Part shown: in pieces, positions 20,861-30,815 of the stretch
How positions within the stretch are numbered: position 1 is the first letter of the stretch
Layout: the number at the start of each line of letters is the position of its first letter
Assembly (NCBI GenBank): GCA_937926105.1
Contig: CALANS010000211.1
Span: 124,001-188,000 of the forward strand
Reading direction: 5' to 3'
DNA: 64,000 nucleotides
From: an uncultured Actinomycetes bacterium
Lineage (GTDB): Bacteria; Actinomycetota; Actinomycetes; Mycobacteriales; Nakamurellaceae
Notes under the pieces: model-generated
What the model was told of the DNA's origin: nothing
The model's input: only the letters and a program-made list of their open reading frames with translations
Database searches by the model: none
Position numbers and translations under genes: made by a program

Positions 20861-21655
20861 TCATACCGCGATCGGCGCCCTGATCGCCGGATGCGGGTCG
20901 TAGCCCAGAAGTTCGAAGTCCTCGTACTCGAACGCGTCGAGCTGCGTGATGCCATCGGCGATGCGCATCCGCGGGAGCGGCCGGGGCGCGCGGGTCAACT
21001 GCAGCCGGGCCTGCTCCAGGTGGTTCGCGTACAGGTGCGCGTCGCCCAGGGTGTGCACGAACTCGCCGGGCCGAAGGCCCGTCACCCGGGCCACCATCAT
21101 GGTGAGCAGCGCATAGGAGGCGATGTTGAACGGCACCCCGAGAAACACGTCGGCGCTGCGCTGATACAGCTGGCAGGACAGCGCTCCGTCGGCGACGTAG
21201 AACTGGAACAGGGTGTGGCACGGCGGCAGCGCCATGTCGTCCACCTCCGCCACGTTCCAGGCGGACACGATGTGCCGGCGGGAGTCCGGATTGCTCCGGA
21301 TGGACTCGACGACCCTGGCGATCTGGTCGATGTGCCGGCCGTCCGGCGTCGGCCAGGAGCGCCACTGGTGGCCGTAGACCGGGCCGAGTTCGCCCTCGGC
21401 GTCGGCCCACTCGTCCCAGATGGACACGCCGCGTTCCTGCAGCCAGCGCACGTTGGTCGAGCCCCGCAGAAACCACAGCAACTCGACGATCACCGAGCGC
21501 ATGTGCACCTTCTTGGTGGTCACCACCGGGAAGCCGTCGGCCAGATCGAAACGCATCTGGTGGCCGAAGATCGACAGGGTCCCGGTGCCGGTGCGGTCGG
21601 ACTTGCGATGCCCCTCGCGCAGGATGCGGTCCATCAGGTCCAGGTACTGCTGCAT
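20861..21655 (-). CDS. thyA: Thymidylate synthase
   Basis: ThyA methylates dUMP to dTMP using methylene-tetrahydrofolate. The 264-residue protein begins [20 protein letters not shown], then [18 protein letters not shown]. The catalytic cysteine is C146 in [13 protein letters not shown], at the same number as in E. coli. [19 protein letters not shown] and [13 protein letters not shown] follow. Length and all signature blocks are normal. It is upstream of folA on the minus strand and divergent from the SRPBCC gene. Confidence 0.98.
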   Translation of the reverse strand: MQQYLDLMDRILREGHRKSDRTGTGTLSIFGHQMRFDLADGFPVVTTKKVHMRSVIVELLWFLRGSTNVRWLQERGVSIWDEWADAEGELGPVYGHQWRSWPTPDGRHIDQIARVVESIRSNPDSRRHIVSAWNVAEVDDMALPPCHTLFQFYVADGALSCQLYQRSADVFLGVPFNIASYALLTMMVARVTGLRPGEFVHTLGDAHLYANHLEQARLQLTRAPRPLPRMRIADGITQLDAFEYEDFELLGYDPHPAIRAPIAV

Positions 21656-21754
21656 ACTGCGAGCCTAGAAGCCGCGGCCTGATCGGCGCTCGGTGACCCG
21701 CCGCTCGGCGGGTCGAGTCGGCACCGTACTGCGGTGTTCGGAAGGGGGCGTTGC

Positions 21755-22171
21755 GTGCGGATTCACGCCAGCGAGGCATCCGGGACGGCGTCGAGTGCGC
21801 TGTGGGACATGCTGGCGGACCTGCCCGCCTGGCCGCGGTGGTGCCCGACCGTCACGGTGCTGCAGCCGGACGGCCCGCTGCGGGTCGGCACCACGGCACG
21901 CGTGGTGCAGCCGGGGCTGCGACCGGCGGTGTGGACCATCGATGACGTAGTGCCCGGGCGGTCGTTCCGCTGGAGCAGCCGTGGTCCGGGTTTCGTCGTC
22001 ACCGAAGATCATCTGTTGCTGCCGCGCGGCCCGGGCACCGGCATCGAGGTGCGCCTGCAGATCACCGGTCTGATGGCGTGGGCGGTGGCATTGATCGCGG
22101 GCCGGGCGTTGCGGGATTCCCTGCCCCGGTGGGCGCGGGCGCTGGCGGCGCAGCCGCACCCGACGGCCTGA
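21755..22171 (+). CDS. SRPBCC-family (polyketide cyclase/START-like) protein
   Basis: The 138-residue protein matches the START-like helix-grip fold: ASEASGTASSALWDMLADLP, then WPRWCPTVTVLQPDGPLRVG, TTARVVQPGLRPAVWTIDDV and RSFRWSSRGPGFVVTEDHLL. A C-terminal helix follows. Such proteins bind hydrophobic ligands; no ligand can be named here. GTG 21755 is favoured by an upstream GGAAGGGGG at proper spacing. Convergent with the GGDEF gene. Confidence 0.75.
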   Translation: MRIHASEASGTASSALWDMLADLPAWPRWCPTVTVLQPDGPLRVGTTARVVQPGLRPAVWTIDDVVPGRSFRWSSRGPGFVVTEDHLLLPRGPGTGIEVRLQITGLMAWAVALIAGRALRDSLPRWARALAAQPHPTA

Positions 22172-22208
22172 CGCCGGCGATGCCCTGACGCCGACAGCAT
22201 GGCCGCGG

Positions 22209-23585
22209 TCAGGCGGGCCGGGTCCCATCGGGCTCTGCGGGGTCGCCGGTCCACAGTCGGCAGCAGTCCCGCCCGGACCGCTTGGCCACGTACAGCGCCT
22301 CGTCGGCTCGGGCGACGGCGGTCGGCACGCTGGTCCGCGGATCGCCGGCGGGCACGCCCGCCACCCCGATGCTCACGGTGATCTGCTCCGGGATCGCCGG
22401 CGGCCGCATCCCGCTGACCCGCAGCCGCACCCGTTCGGCGGCGGCCAGTGCGGTCGCGTCCACGGCACCGGGCAGCAACGCGCAGAACTCCTCGCCGCCG
22501 AATCGACCGATCATCGTGCCGGGCGGCAGGGCATCCCGAGTGGCGTCGGCGGCGGCGGCCAGCGCCCGGTCGCCGCCCAGATGCCCGTGCGCCTGGTTGA
22601 ACCGGTGGAAGTGGTCGATGTCGGTGAACAGGATCGCCCAGGGGCGGCGCTCGGCGGTGAGCCGCGCCACCTCCGCCGTCGCAGCACGGAGCCACACCCG
22701 ATAGTGCAGGGCACCGGTCTTGGCGTCGATGTCGGCCCGCTCCTGCAACGGCCGATGCAGCACGGCCTGCTGCATCAACAGGAACAGTGGCGCAACCAGC
22801 AGGACGTACCAGCCGGCGATGTCGGCGACCAGCCCGGTCAGCGCCCCCAGACTCAGCACACCGAACTCGGTGGCGAAAAACAGCGGGTCTGTCAGCGTGC
22901 GCCGCAGCCACAGCTCCGCATGGGTCCGGTTGAGCATCACGAAGGTGATCAGCAGCCCGGATTCCACCGTCATGAAGGCCAGGCAGCTGGCCACCACCAG
23001 CGCCATCCCGACGACGCTCGGGCCGACGTCCAGCCCGATGCCGCTCGCCGGGGCATGCTGGACGGCCCGCGCCACCAGGGCCGCGAGCACCATGTAGCTG
23101 GCCGATCCGAGCCACTTCCAGCGCGGCAGATGTCGATCCCGCCACCAGGCGTGTGCATAGGTCAGAGTGATCACCGGCAGCAGGTACCAGGCCGGCAGCA
23201 GCACCACGGTGGCCATTGCCCAGGCGGACAATCCCTTGTGCGGGCGCTGCTGCTCCCGGGCGGCCCGATCGAGCAGCCGGCCCAGTTCGATGTTCGCCGC
23301 GCTGGCCAGGACCAGCACCCCAGCGGTGACGAGGTCGGACCCGGTGAGTCCGAACCCGTCGAACACCGACACGACGATCGGAGCCGCGAGCGCCGCCAGC
23401 CCGATGATCAGCACCCAGAGTTGCACGACAGGCGAGGCGTCGCGGAAGGTCTGCTCGTCCAGGGTGGTGCGCACCCCGACGGGATAGGGTCCGCCGTCAC
23501 CTGCCGTCAGGGCAGCGCGGTTCGATCCCCCGTCACGCATGTCCCACCCGCCTGCCTCGAACGCGCTCTCCCGTGCGAAAACCAT
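22209..23585 (-). CDS. Membrane-bound diguanylate cyclase (GGDEF)
   Basis: It probably makes cyclic di-GMP from two GTP. The 458-residue protein has six or seven TM segments between about residues 55 and 275 forming an uncharacterised membrane sensor. A GGDEF domain follows (DAKTGALHYRVWL, FTDIDHFHRFNQAHGH, IGRFGGEEFCALLPG with GGEEF at 363-367, ISIGVAG-like VSIGVAGVP). The metal and base residues are intact. No RxxD inhibitory site is present before GGEEF, so product feedback through an I-site is unlikely. No EAL domain. The exact start is uncertain. Confidence 0.88.
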   Translation of the reverse strand: MVFARESAFEAGGWDMRDGGSNRAALTAGDGGPYPVGVRTTLDEQTFRDASPVVQLWVLIIGLAALAAPIVVSVFDGFGLTGSDLVTAGVLVLASAANIELGRLLDRAAREQQRPHKGLSAWAMATVVLLPAWYLLPVITLTYAHAWWRDRHLPRWKWLGSASYMVLAALVARAVQHAPASGIGLDVGPSVVGMALVVASCLAFMTVESGLLITFVMLNRTHAELWLRRTLTDPLFFATEFGVLSLGALTGLVADIAGWYVLLVAPLFLLMQQAVLHRPLQERADIDAKTGALHYRVWLRAATAEVARLTAERRPWAILFTDIDHFHRFNQAHGHLGGDRALAAAADATRDALPPGTMIGRFGGEEFCALLPGAVDATALAAAERVRLRVSGMRPPAIPEQITVSIGVAGVPAGDPRTSVPTAVARADEALYVAKRSGRDCCRLWTGDPAEPDGTRPA

Positions 23586-23704
23586 TGAATCACCGGGTCG
23601 GCGCAGTCACGGCGCGATGGGGCCGCACCGGGTGTCTCCGGCCGGCGGAAGTACGGGTGGCAACGTGGGTGATGCCGCGCGGACCAGCCGGTGCCGCCAC
23701 CCGG

Positions 23705-24577
23705 TCACCGCGTCCAGGGTCGCCGACCGATGACCACGGTGGCGTCGCGGTCGTCGTCGCGGTGAACACCCGCCAACAGGCCCGCCGCGGTGACCAGGTC
23801 GGCCAGCGCACCGGACTGGTGCGCGGCGCACTCGATCAGCACGGTGCCGGACGGCGCGAGCCACTCGGCGGCTCCGGCCACCACCCGGCCGAGGATCACC
23901 AGGCCGTCGGGCCCGCCGTCCAGCGCCGCCGGGCGCTCGAAATCGCGCGCCTCGGTAGGCATGAACGCGATCTCGCCGGTGGGCACGTAGGGCGCGTTGA
24001 CCACCAGCACGTCGAGATGACCCCGCAGCCGGTCGGGCAGCGCGGCGTACAGGTCGCCGACATAGACCCGTCCCGCGAACGGGGCGGTGGCGCGGCGGGC
24101 GCAGTCGATGGCAGCCGGGTCGATGTCGGCCGAGTGCAACTCGACGCCGGGTACGGCATTCGCGACGGCGGCACCTAGGGCGCCCGCCCCGCAGCACAGG
24201 TCGGCGACCACCGGCGCCCGCCCGGCCGCGGCGCCGTCCCGCGCCGCGTCGCCGGCCAGCCGCGCGAGCAGTTCGCTGCGCCGCCGGGGGACGAAAACGC
24301 CGTCGGTGACGGGGATCCGCAGCCCGGCGAACTCCGCCCAGCCGAGCACGTATTCCAGCGGCCGCCCCGCGACCCGCTGTGCCACCAGGTGCTCCAGTGC
24401 CGTCCCGGAGCGACCCGCTGCCAGCAGCAGGTCGGCCTCCCGCTCGGCAAACACGCATCCCGCCGCGCGGAGCCGGGCGACAACCGCGGCGGGGTCCAGC
24501 TTCGCGACCCGGCCCGGCGCCGGACCGTCGTCGCCGGTTGCTGCCCCGAGCCCGTGACGGGCACCGGACGGTCTCAT
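23705..24577 (-). CDS. Putative protein N5-glutamine methyltransferase (PrmC-like)
   Basis: A class I SAM methyltransferase of the HemK/PrmC type. The N-terminal helical part includes LVAQRVAGRPLEYVLGWAEF and VFVPRRRSELLARL. The SAM site is VVADLCCGAGALGAAVANA, and the glutamine-binding motif reads NAPYVP instead of NPPY. The NAPY form is characteristic of an actinobacterial paralogue group distinct from true PrmC, so release factor is not a certain substrate. At 290 residues the length is normal. Its ATG overlaps the DUF5701 stop by four bases. Confidence 0.82.
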   Translation of the reverse strand: MRPSGARHGLGAATGDDGPAPGRVAKLDPAAVVARLRAAGCVFAEREADLLLAAGRSGTALEHLVAQRVAGRPLEYVLGWAEFAGLRIPVTDGVFVPRRRSELLARLAGDAARDGAAAGRAPVVADLCCGAGALGAAVANAVPGVELHSADIDPAAIDCARRATAPFAGRVYVGDLYAALPDRLRGHLDVLVVNAPYVPTGEIAFMPTEARDFERPAALDGGPDGLVILGRVVAGAAEWLAPSGTVLIECAAHQSGALADLVTAAGLLAGVHRDDDRDATVVIGRRPWTR

Positions 24578-25239
24578 GCGCGATCAGCCGGTGCGGGCGC
24601 GCCGACCCGCCCCGCGCCGGACGCGAAACCCAGCCAGGTGTGCCGGTTTCCCGCCCAGCACCAGCCCACCTTCGGCGCACCGCGGCGCGCGACGCCGTCC
24701 CGTCCGGTGCCGCCGGAGATCCAGAGCGCCGGGGTGCGGGCGTCGAGTCGCCCGCCCGGTCGGCGCAGCCGGGAGCCAATCGTCATGAAGCAGGTTCCGG
24801 GCTGGAGGATCTCGGGCTGCTGCAGCACCCAGGTGATGCCCTCGGTGAGCAGCAACGGGGTACGGCCCGCGGCGAGGATCGCGGGCAGCGCCTCGTGGGG
24901 GCTCCAGTTCGCCATCTCGTCGCCGCGGTCCGGGCTCCGCACCAGGTACACGGGCGACTCCGGGACGGCGACGGTATCAAGGGGCGCGAACTCGTCCACG
25001 TCGGTCATGTCGACCACGATGAATCCCGGTCGCGCGGCCCGGCTCATCAGCGGGGCCAGCACGGAGGCGGGCGCCAGGGCCGGATCGAGCGCCAGCACGG
25101 ACCGCTCGTCACCGCCTGTCGACAGCGCGGCGGCGGCGCCTCGAAGCTCCTGCGCCGACAGTCCCGCCCGCTCGTGCACACCCAGCGCGACCAGTCGTTC
25201 CACTTGCCGCAGGACAGGGGACAGGCTCACCCGCGCCAC
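24574..25239 (-). CDS. DUF5701-family protein
   Basis: No function is known for this family. The 221-residue protein shows [20 protein letters not shown], a central [36 protein letters not shown], and a C-terminal ALWISGG, then [20 protein letters not shown] typical of the family as I recall it. No signal peptide or TM helix is present. It overlaps the nadE 3' end by 13 bp and the PrmC-like start by 4 bp, so nadE-DUF5701-prmC-like form one coupled operon. Confidence 0.7.
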   Translation of the reverse strand: MARVSLSPVLRQVERLVALGVHERAGLSAQELRGAAAALSTGGDERSVLALDPALAPASVLAPLMSRAARPGFIVVDMTDVDEFAPLDTVAVPESPVYLVRSPDRGDEMANWSPHEALPAILAAGRTPLLLTEGITWVLQQPEILQPGTCFMTIGSRLRRPGGRLDARTPALWISGGTGRDGVARRGAPKVGWCWAGNRHTWLGFASGAGRVGAPAPADRA

Positions 25240-26078
25240 CAGTCGTCGGCGGGTGTCACCGGCAGCGCCCGCTTGTGCCGGGTGGCCGTGTACCAGCGCT
25301 CGATGCGCGCGGCCGCCTCGGCGTCGACGGGCAGGCCCTGCAGGTAGTCGTCGATGTCGGCGTAGCGCACCCCGAGCGCCTCCTCGTCGGGCAGCGCGGG
25401 CCGGTCGTCCTCCAGGTCCGCGGTCGGCACCTTGCGCCAGGTGCCCTCCGGCGCCCCCAGGTGCCGCAGCAGTGCGGCGCCCTGGCGCTTGGTCAATCCG
25501 GACAGCGGGGTGACGTCGGCGGCGCCGTCACCGAATTTGGTGAAGAAGCCGGTCACGGCCTCGGCAGCATGGTCGGTCCCCACCACCAGCAGGCCGAGCT
25601 GCCCGGCGATGGCGAACTGCGCCACCATCCGCGCTCGCGCCTTCACGTTGCCGCGCACAAAGTCTCGCAGCGGCTCGACACCGCCGGCGGAATCCGCCCG
25701 CTGGGCCAACGCCGCTGCGGTGTCGACGCAAAGCGCATCGGTGCCCGCCTTGATGTTCACCGTCACCACCCGGTCCGCGCGGATGAACTCCAAGGCCTGC
25801 TGCGCGTCGTCCTCATCGGTCTGCTCGCCGTAGGGCAGGCGCACGGCCACGAATACCGCGTCCGTGGCACCGGCCGCCCGACGACGCTGGACGGCCAGCT
25901 GGGTGAGGCGGCCGGCCAGCGTGCTGTCCTGGCCGCCGCTGATGCCCAGGGCGTAGCCGCGCGCCGGCGTGGCGGCCAGGTAGTCGGCCAGAAACCGCAC
26001 CCGACGATCGATTTCGGCGGCCGGGTCGATGTCCGGGCGCACCCCCAACTCGGCGATGATCCGGTTCTGCAGCTGCAC
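25227..26078 (-). CDS. nadE: Ammonia-dependent NAD(+) synthetase
   Basis: It amidates nicotinic acid adenine dinucleotide to NAD+ using ammonia. The 283-residue protein lacks a glutaminase domain. The ATP-pyrophosphatase P-loop is SGGQDST at residues 47-53. It also shows [54 protein letters not shown] and [14 protein letters not shown]. First gene of the minus-strand trio with DUF5701 and the PrmC-like gene. Confidence 0.96.
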   Translation of the reverse strand: MQLQNRIIAELGVRPDIDPAAEIDRRVRFLADYLAATPARGYALGISGGQDSTLAGRLTQLAVQRRRAAGATDAVFVAVRLPYGEQTDEDDAQQALEFIRADRVVTVNIKAGTDALCVDTAAALAQRADSAGGVEPLRDFVRGNVKARARMVAQFAIAGQLGLLVVGTDHAAEAVTGFFTKFGDGAADVTPLSGLTKRQGAALLRHLGAPEGTWRKVPTADLEDDRPALPDEEALGVRYADIDDYLQGLPVDAEAAARIERWYTATRHKRALPVTPADDWWRG

Positions 26079-26153
26079 GGACGCACTGTACCCGCGGCCA
26101 CCGTGCCGCCCGGGTGGTTGCCGCAGACCCCGGCGCAGGCCCGTCAGGCCCCG

Positions 26154-28256
26154 TCAGGTCCGATACGGGGCGGGAGCCGGGGCGGCGTCCAGATCGCCGG
26201 TGCGCCGCAGCTTGTGCCAGCGCAGCCGCATACCCCCGAGCGCGCTGATCATCGACTGCACCACCACCAGATACATCAGCTGCCGGTACACCACCTGTTG
26301 GGTCAGCACCACCCAGACCGGCCGCGTCGGCTCGCGATCCAGCCGGAACGCGAACAGCGTGCACAGCAGCTGCAGCGCCAGGAACGACACCCAGGCGACG
26401 ATCACGACGGGGGAGGAGCGCACCACCAGCTGGTAGACGAGCAGCAGGTCCATCAGCGGTGCGAACAGTGGCAGCACCACCTGGAACAACAGCAGGTAGG
26501 GCAGTCCTCGGCGGCCGAGCTTGCCCGCCTGTCCGCGCTGCAGCACCGCCCGACGATGCTTCCACATCGCCTGCAGCGTCCCGAAACACCAGCGATACCG
26601 CTGGCGCCACAGCTCACCCAGGGTGGCGGGCGCCTCGGTCCAGGCGATCGCGTCCGGGTCGTACCGGACCAGGTATCCGGCGCGGCACACCGCCATCGTC
26701 AGGTCGGTGTCCTCGGCCAGCGTGTCCGCCGGAACGCCGCCCACGGCCGATAGCGCGGAGCGGCGGAACGCACCGATCGCACCGGGAACCGTCGGCATGC
26801 ACTGCAGCACGTCGAACATCCGGCGGTCCAGATTGAAGCCGAGCACGTACTCCACGTGCTGCCACTTGCCGATCAGGCCGCGCCGGTTGCCGACCTTGGT
26901 GTTCCCGGCGACCGCCCCGACCTGCGGGTCAGCCATCCCGCGCACCAGGCGCCGGATGGTGTCCGGAGCGAACACGGTGTCCCCGTCAACCAGCACCAGG
27001 ATCTCGCCGCGGGCGGCGGCGATCCCGGCATTGAGGGCGGCCGGCTTGCCCCGATTCGGTTGCCGAATCACGCGCACGCCCGGCAGGCTCATCGAGCGCA
27101 CCACCTCACCGGTGCCGTCGGTGGAGCCGTCGTCCACCACCACGATCTCCAGGTCGGGATAGTCGCAGGCCACCACCGACCGCACGGATGCGGCAATGCC
27201 GATCGCCTCGTTGTAGGCCGGGATCACCACGCTGACCGATGGCGTGTAGTCCTCGTCCACCGGGTGCCGGTGGCGGTGGTGCCGCCCGGCGAACGGCACC
27301 ACCAGCACGACGCGCAACAGACATAGCACCGTCATGGCGATGGTCAACCAGGTCAGCGCCGGCACCAGCAGGTGGCTGGCCTGCACGGCACCGACGGTGA
27401 TCCACCCGCGCGCTCGGTCGCCGAAGTCGGCCGGTTGTAGCGCGTCCGGCACGCCGATCGCATCGGTGACGGTGGTGAGGGTGTAGCCGGCGTCGCGGAG
27501 CGTCGGGATGATCGTGGTCAGGGCCTGCGCCGCCGCCGGGTCGGCGCGCAGTTGGACGATCGTGCCGGTTCCTGCCGGCGTCGTGATGGCGGCCGCGATG
27601 ACGCCGGCCCGCGCGGGCGTCGCGTCCCGGGCATCGACATCGGCGAAGACCACCCGGTAGTTGCCCGCGCGGCGCATCGCCGTGACGTCGGCCGGATCGA
27701 TCCGAGCGGTGGTCGACGCGTATGGCAGCCGCAGCAGGTTGCTCGTTCGACCGGTGGCGGCGGCGAGCACGTACTGCGCCTGGTCCAGCTCAAGCCGCTC
27801 CTGCCAACCCGGCATGGTGCCCAGATCCCGGTGGGTGAAGCCAGCCAGGCCGATCTCGCCGTCTGCTGCCACGATGTGGCGCAGCATGGCCGGATGCTGC
27901 GCCGCATCCGCGCCGGCCACGAAGAACGTGCCCGGGGCGTGCAGGCGGCGCAGCACATTCAGCACGGCGTCGGTTCCGGTGATCGTTCGGACGTCGAAGG
28001 TCAGGGCGATGGTGTGCGGCCCGGGGCGGGCGGTGCTGGCGAGTCGGTCGCCGGCATCGACCACCGGTCCGGCATGCGGCAGCGCGGAGGGTGTGGCGTC
28101 CGGAGTTGCCGGGCCGGCCGCGACCACTTCGCCTGGTTTGCCGTCGGTCAGCGAGTACACCGCGAGCAGCAGGCCGAGCAGCAGTAGGCACAGAACCAGC
28201 AGGATCCAGTGCGAGCGAACGGTGGCCGGCCGGCCATGTCGGGACACCGGGGCCAC
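26154..28256 (-). CDS. Polysaccharide-deacetylase-fold / family 2 glycosyltransferase fusion
   Basis: A 700-residue membrane protein. Residues about 16-35 are an N-terminal anchor, and about 80-270 form a NodB-like extracytoplasmic domain. A TM pair flanks 290-322, and a processive GT2 domain runs from about 340 (VSVVIPAYNEAIGIAAS, VVVDDGSTDGTGEV, LVDGDTVF, AEDTDLTM, QRYRW). The C-terminal helices complete a synthase-like membrane domain. The GT2 motifs (DxD, ED, QxxRW) are intact, suggesting a beta-glycan synthase. In the NodB part TFDDGP is replaced by TFDVRT at 86-91 and the metal His motif by THRDL, so deacetylase activity is doubtful. GTG 28256 lies one base after the stop of the upstream Ser/Thr-rich gene. 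Confidence 0.85.
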   Translation of the reverse strand: MAPVSRHGRPATVRSHWILLVLCLLLLGLLLAVYSLTDGKPGEVVAAGPATPDATPSALPHAGPVVDAGDRLASTARPGPHTIALTFDVRTITGTDAVLNVLRRLHAPGTFFVAGADAAQHPAMLRHIVAADGEIGLAGFTHRDLGTMPGWQERLELDQAQYVLAAATGRTSNLLRLPYASTTARIDPADVTAMRRAGNYRVVFADVDARDATPARAGVIAAAITTPAGTGTIVQLRADPAAAQALTTIIPTLRDAGYTLTTVTDAIGVPDALQPADFGDRARGWITVGAVQASHLLVPALTWLTIAMTVLCLLRVVLVVPFAGRHHRHRHPVDEDYTPSVSVVIPAYNEAIGIAASVRSVVACDYPDLEIVVVDDGSTDGTGEVVRSMSLPGVRVIRQPNRGKPAALNAGIAAARGEILVLVDGDTVFAPDTIRRLVRGMADPQVGAVAGNTKVGNRRGLIGKWQHVEYVLGFNLDRRMFDVLQCMPTVPGAIGAFRRSALSAVGGVPADTLAEDTDLTMAVCRAGYLVRYDPDAIAWTEAPATLGELWRQRYRWCFGTLQAMWKHRRAVLQRGQAGKLGRRGLPYLLLFQVVLPLFAPLMDLLLVYQLVVRSSPVVIVAWVSFLALQLLCTLFAFRLDREPTRPVWVVLTQQVVYRQLMYLVVVQSMISALGGMRLRWHKLRRTGDLDAAPAPAPYRT

Positions 28257-28257
28257 A

Positions 28258-29070
28258 TCAGCCGCCAGAGTCGGGACGACCGGTGGGGACGGGGGGCGCG
28301 GGAGTGGTGTGCCGGGAGGGACGCGTCTTCGTGGTCGGGTCGGCCGCCTGGGTGGGCGTGGTCTGCCGGGCCGTGGGCGCGCTCGTCGACGTCGTGCTGG
28401 GCGTGGTGCTGGCTGCGGCGGAGGACGCGGTCGTCGGCGCGGTGCTGCCCGGGGCGGAGGTACCGGACGCGGTGCTGCCGGGGACGGAGCCGTCCGGCGG
28501 CGTCGAGGTCGTGGGGGAGGGCGCACTCACCGCGGTCGACGTGGTCACCCCGGCGGTGGTCGGCGTGGCGGTGCTCGGGCCCGCGGCGGAGCCGGTCGTG
28601 CGGGTGGTGGGCGATCCCGTCGTCGGCGCGTCGGCGGGGCCGGGAGTGGTTGTGGGCGTGACCGTGAGGGCGGCGGGCACGAATCCGATCGGCGCACCAT
28701 CCGGCACGAGTCCGCGCGACGTGTCGGGCGCGCTGGTGCTTGACGGGGTGCGGGGATCCGTTCGTCCGGGCGCGTCCCGGAGTGGAGTGGACCGGTCGGA
28801 CGGCTGACCGGTGGCGGCCGCGGTCCGCGTCTGCGGGTCGCTTGGGGCCCCGGCGGACGACGATGCGGTGCTGCCGGCGGGGGCGGCGAGCGGCGGCAGC
28901 CCGACGCCGCCGACCACCGTCACCACCATCGCCAGCACGGCCACGACGGCGATCGTGACGAGAATCCGCACACCCGCGGTCACGGCCACCGGCCTGGTCA
29001 CGGAATGCGCCAGGAACACCGGCCGGTCGGGCGGATGCGTGGTGTGCGGGTCTGGACCACTGTCGGTCAC
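28258..29070 (-). CDS. Ser/Thr/Pro-rich single-pass membrane protein
   Basis: I do not recognise a family. The 270-residue protein has a short cytoplasmic N-terminus, one TM helix at about 35-57 (ILVTIAVVAVLAMVVTVVGG) and then about 200 residues dominated by Ser, Thr, Pro, Ala and Gly. No globular motif is visible. The tail should lie outside the membrane and looks like a flexible, possibly O-mannosylated, wall-spanning stalk. Its stop is one base before the GTG of the GT2 fusion, so the two are co-translated and likely work together at the envelope. Confidence 0.75.
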   Translation of the reverse strand: MTDSGPDPHTTHPPDRPVFLAHSVTRPVAVTAGVRILVTIAVVAVLAMVVTVVGGVGLPPLAAPAGSTASSSAGAPSDPQTRTAAATGQPSDRSTPLRDAPGRTDPRTPSSTSAPDTSRGLVPDGAPIGFVPAALTVTPTTTPGPADAPTTGSPTTRTTGSAAGPSTATPTTAGVTTSTAVSAPSPTTSTPPDGSVPGSTASGTSAPGSTAPTTASSAAASTTPSTTSTSAPTARQTTPTQAADPTTKTRPSRHTTPAPPVPTGRPDSGG

Positions 29071-29309
29071 GGTTCGTCACGATAGCAACCGTCGCCGGCG
29101 CGGGCCTCGCCGAAGGCGTCGGCGCGAGTTCGCGGCCACACCGCTGCGATGCGCCGTCATTCCGGTCCGCGTCGACCGACGAATGTTCGATCGCGGTGTA
29201 TTCCGGGCACCCTATGGACAGCCCGTGAATATTCCGGTTGGCTGGTCCGAAACGTGCGGCAGAGCCCGGCCGATTCCGTTGCCGGTGGCCTACTCCGAGG
29301 GAGAACACC

Positions 29310-30422
29310 ATGAGTGGAGTGCGAGTACTGGTGGGCACCCGCAAGGGTGCATTCGTACTGACCGCCGACGGCGCCCGGCTGGACTGGAAGGTCGACGGGC
29401 CGTTCTTCCCGGGCTGGGAGATGTATCACGTCTCGGGATCGGCCGTGGACCCGAGCCGGCTGTGGGCCTCCCAGTCGAACGGCTGGTTCGGACAGCAGAT
29501 CCAGCGGTCCGACGACGGCGGCGCGAGCTGGCAGCCGGTAGGCAACGAATTCGGCTACGACGGCGACCCGGGCGACCACCAGTGGTACGACGGCACGCCC
29601 CGTCCGTGGAAGTTCTCCCGGGTGTGGCACCTGGAGCCGTCGGCGACCGACCCCGATGTCGTCTGGGCCGGGGTGGAGGACGCGGCCCTGTTCCGCTCGT
29701 CGGACGCCGGCGCCAGCTGGCAGGAACTGCCCGCCCTGCGCGCCTACAAGGGGTCGCAGTGGGCGCCCGGCGCCGGCGGGATGTGCCTGCACACCATCAA
29801 GCTCGACCCGGCCGATCCGGACCGGATGTTCGTGGCAATCTCCGCAGCAGGGGCGTTTCGGACCGACGATGGCGCGCAGAGTTGGAAGCCGATCAACAAT
29901 GGACTCAACTCCGGCCACCTGCCGGACCAGGACGCGGAGATCGGACACTGCGTGCACCGGCTGGCGCTGCACCCCGCCAAACCGTCCACGCTGTACATGC
30001 AAAAGCACTGGGACGTGATGCGCAGCGACGACGCCGGCGACAATTGGTACGAGATCAGCGGCGACCTGCCCACCGACTTCGGCTTCGTCATCGACGTGCA
30101 CGCGCACGAGCCGGACACGGTATACGTCGTGCCGATCACCAGCGACGAGTTCCACGTTCCGATGGACGGCAAGCTGCGGGTCTACCGCAGCCGAACCGGG
30201 GGCGGGGAGTGGGAGGCGCTGACCACCGGCCTGCCGCAACGGGATTGCTATGTCAACGTGCTGCGCGACGCAATGGCGGTGGACTCGCTGGACGACTGCG
30301 GCATCTACTTCGGTACCACCGGCGGGCAGGTGTACGCCTCCGCGGACGCCGGGGACAACTGGTCACCGATCGTGCGAGACCTGCCGGCGGTGCTGTCGGT
30401 CGAGGTCCAGACCCTCGCCTGA
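29310..30422 (+). CDS. BNR/sialidase-like beta-propeller protein
   Basis: The 370-residue protein repeats BNR-type Asp boxes: [48 protein letters not shown] and [12 protein letters not shown]. This predicts a six- or seven-bladed propeller. No signal peptide is present, so it is probably cytoplasmic despite annotations such as exo-sialidase. An Arg triad cannot be assigned. ATG 29310 ([17 protein letters not shown]) has a GAGGGAGA site upstream. It is followed 15 bp later by a MoaD/ThiS-like gene. Confidence 0.82.
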   Translation: MSGVRVLVGTRKGAFVLTADGARLDWKVDGPFFPGWEMYHVSGSAVDPSRLWASQSNGWFGQQIQRSDDGGASWQPVGNEFGYDGDPGDHQWYDGTPRPWKFSRVWHLEPSATDPDVVWAGVEDAALFRSSDAGASWQELPALRAYKGSQWAPGAGGMCLHTIKLDPADPDRMFVAISAAGAFRTDDGAQSWKPINNGLNSGHLPDQDAEIGHCVHRLALHPAKPSTLYMQKHWDVMRSDDAGDNWYEISGDLPTDFGFVIDVHAHEPDTVYVVPITSDEFHVPMDGKLRVYRSRTGGGEWEALTTGLPQRDCYVNVLRDAMAVDSLDDCGIYFGTTGGQVYASADAGDNWSPIVRDLPAVLSVEVQTLA

Positions 30423-30437
30423 CGGCGGTGACGAAAG

Positions 30438-30764
30438 GTGCCATCGGTGACGGAGATTCGGGTGATCCTGCCCGGCCACCTGCGCAGCCTGGCCAGGGTG
30501 GCCGGCGAGGTGCGGGTGGATGTCCCGGCCGCCGGCGCAGCCCAGCAGGTGACGATCGGTGCCGTGCTGGACGCGATCGAGGATCGGTTCCCGGTGCTCC
30601 GCGGCGCCATCCGGGATCACGGCGGCGGACCGCGACGCCCGTTCGTGCGGTTCTTCGCCTGCGAGCAGGACCTGTCCCACGACCCGGTGGACACGCCGGT
30701 GCCGGGGCCGGTCGCGGCGGGCACCGAGCCATTCCTGGTGGTGGGGTCGATCTCCGGGGGCTGA
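30438..30764 (+). CDS. MoaD/ThiS-like ubiquitin-fold protein
   Basis: The 108-residue protein starts VTEIRVILPGHLRSLARVAG and contains TIGAVLDAIEDRFPVLRGAI, the MoaD-type helix. It ends VVGSISGG with the terminal Gly-Gly that is adenylated or conjugated in sulfur carriers. It is longer than the usual 80-90 residues because of an insert around PRRPFVRFFACEQDLSHDPV. No moeB, moaE or thi gene is nearby; the only partner is the BNR propeller gene 15 bp upstream. GTG 30438 or GTG 30447 may start it. Confidence 0.75.
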   Translation: MPSVTEIRVILPGHLRSLARVAGEVRVDVPAAGAAQQVTIGAVLDAIEDRFPVLRGAIRDHGGGPRRPFVRFFACEQDLSHDPVDTPVPGPVAAGTEPFLVVGSISGG

Positions 30765-30815
30765 GTCACGGCTCGGCGACGGGCGCACACAACCAGACCT
30801 CGCGCACCACGTCGG

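Noticed and set aside
28148..29344. Minus-strand Arg/His-rich frame of 398 codons overlapping the Ser/Thr-rich gene
   Set aside because: Out-of-frame reading of the repetitive Ser/Thr/Pro codons; the chosen frame has a TM helix and is coupled to the GT2 fusion.
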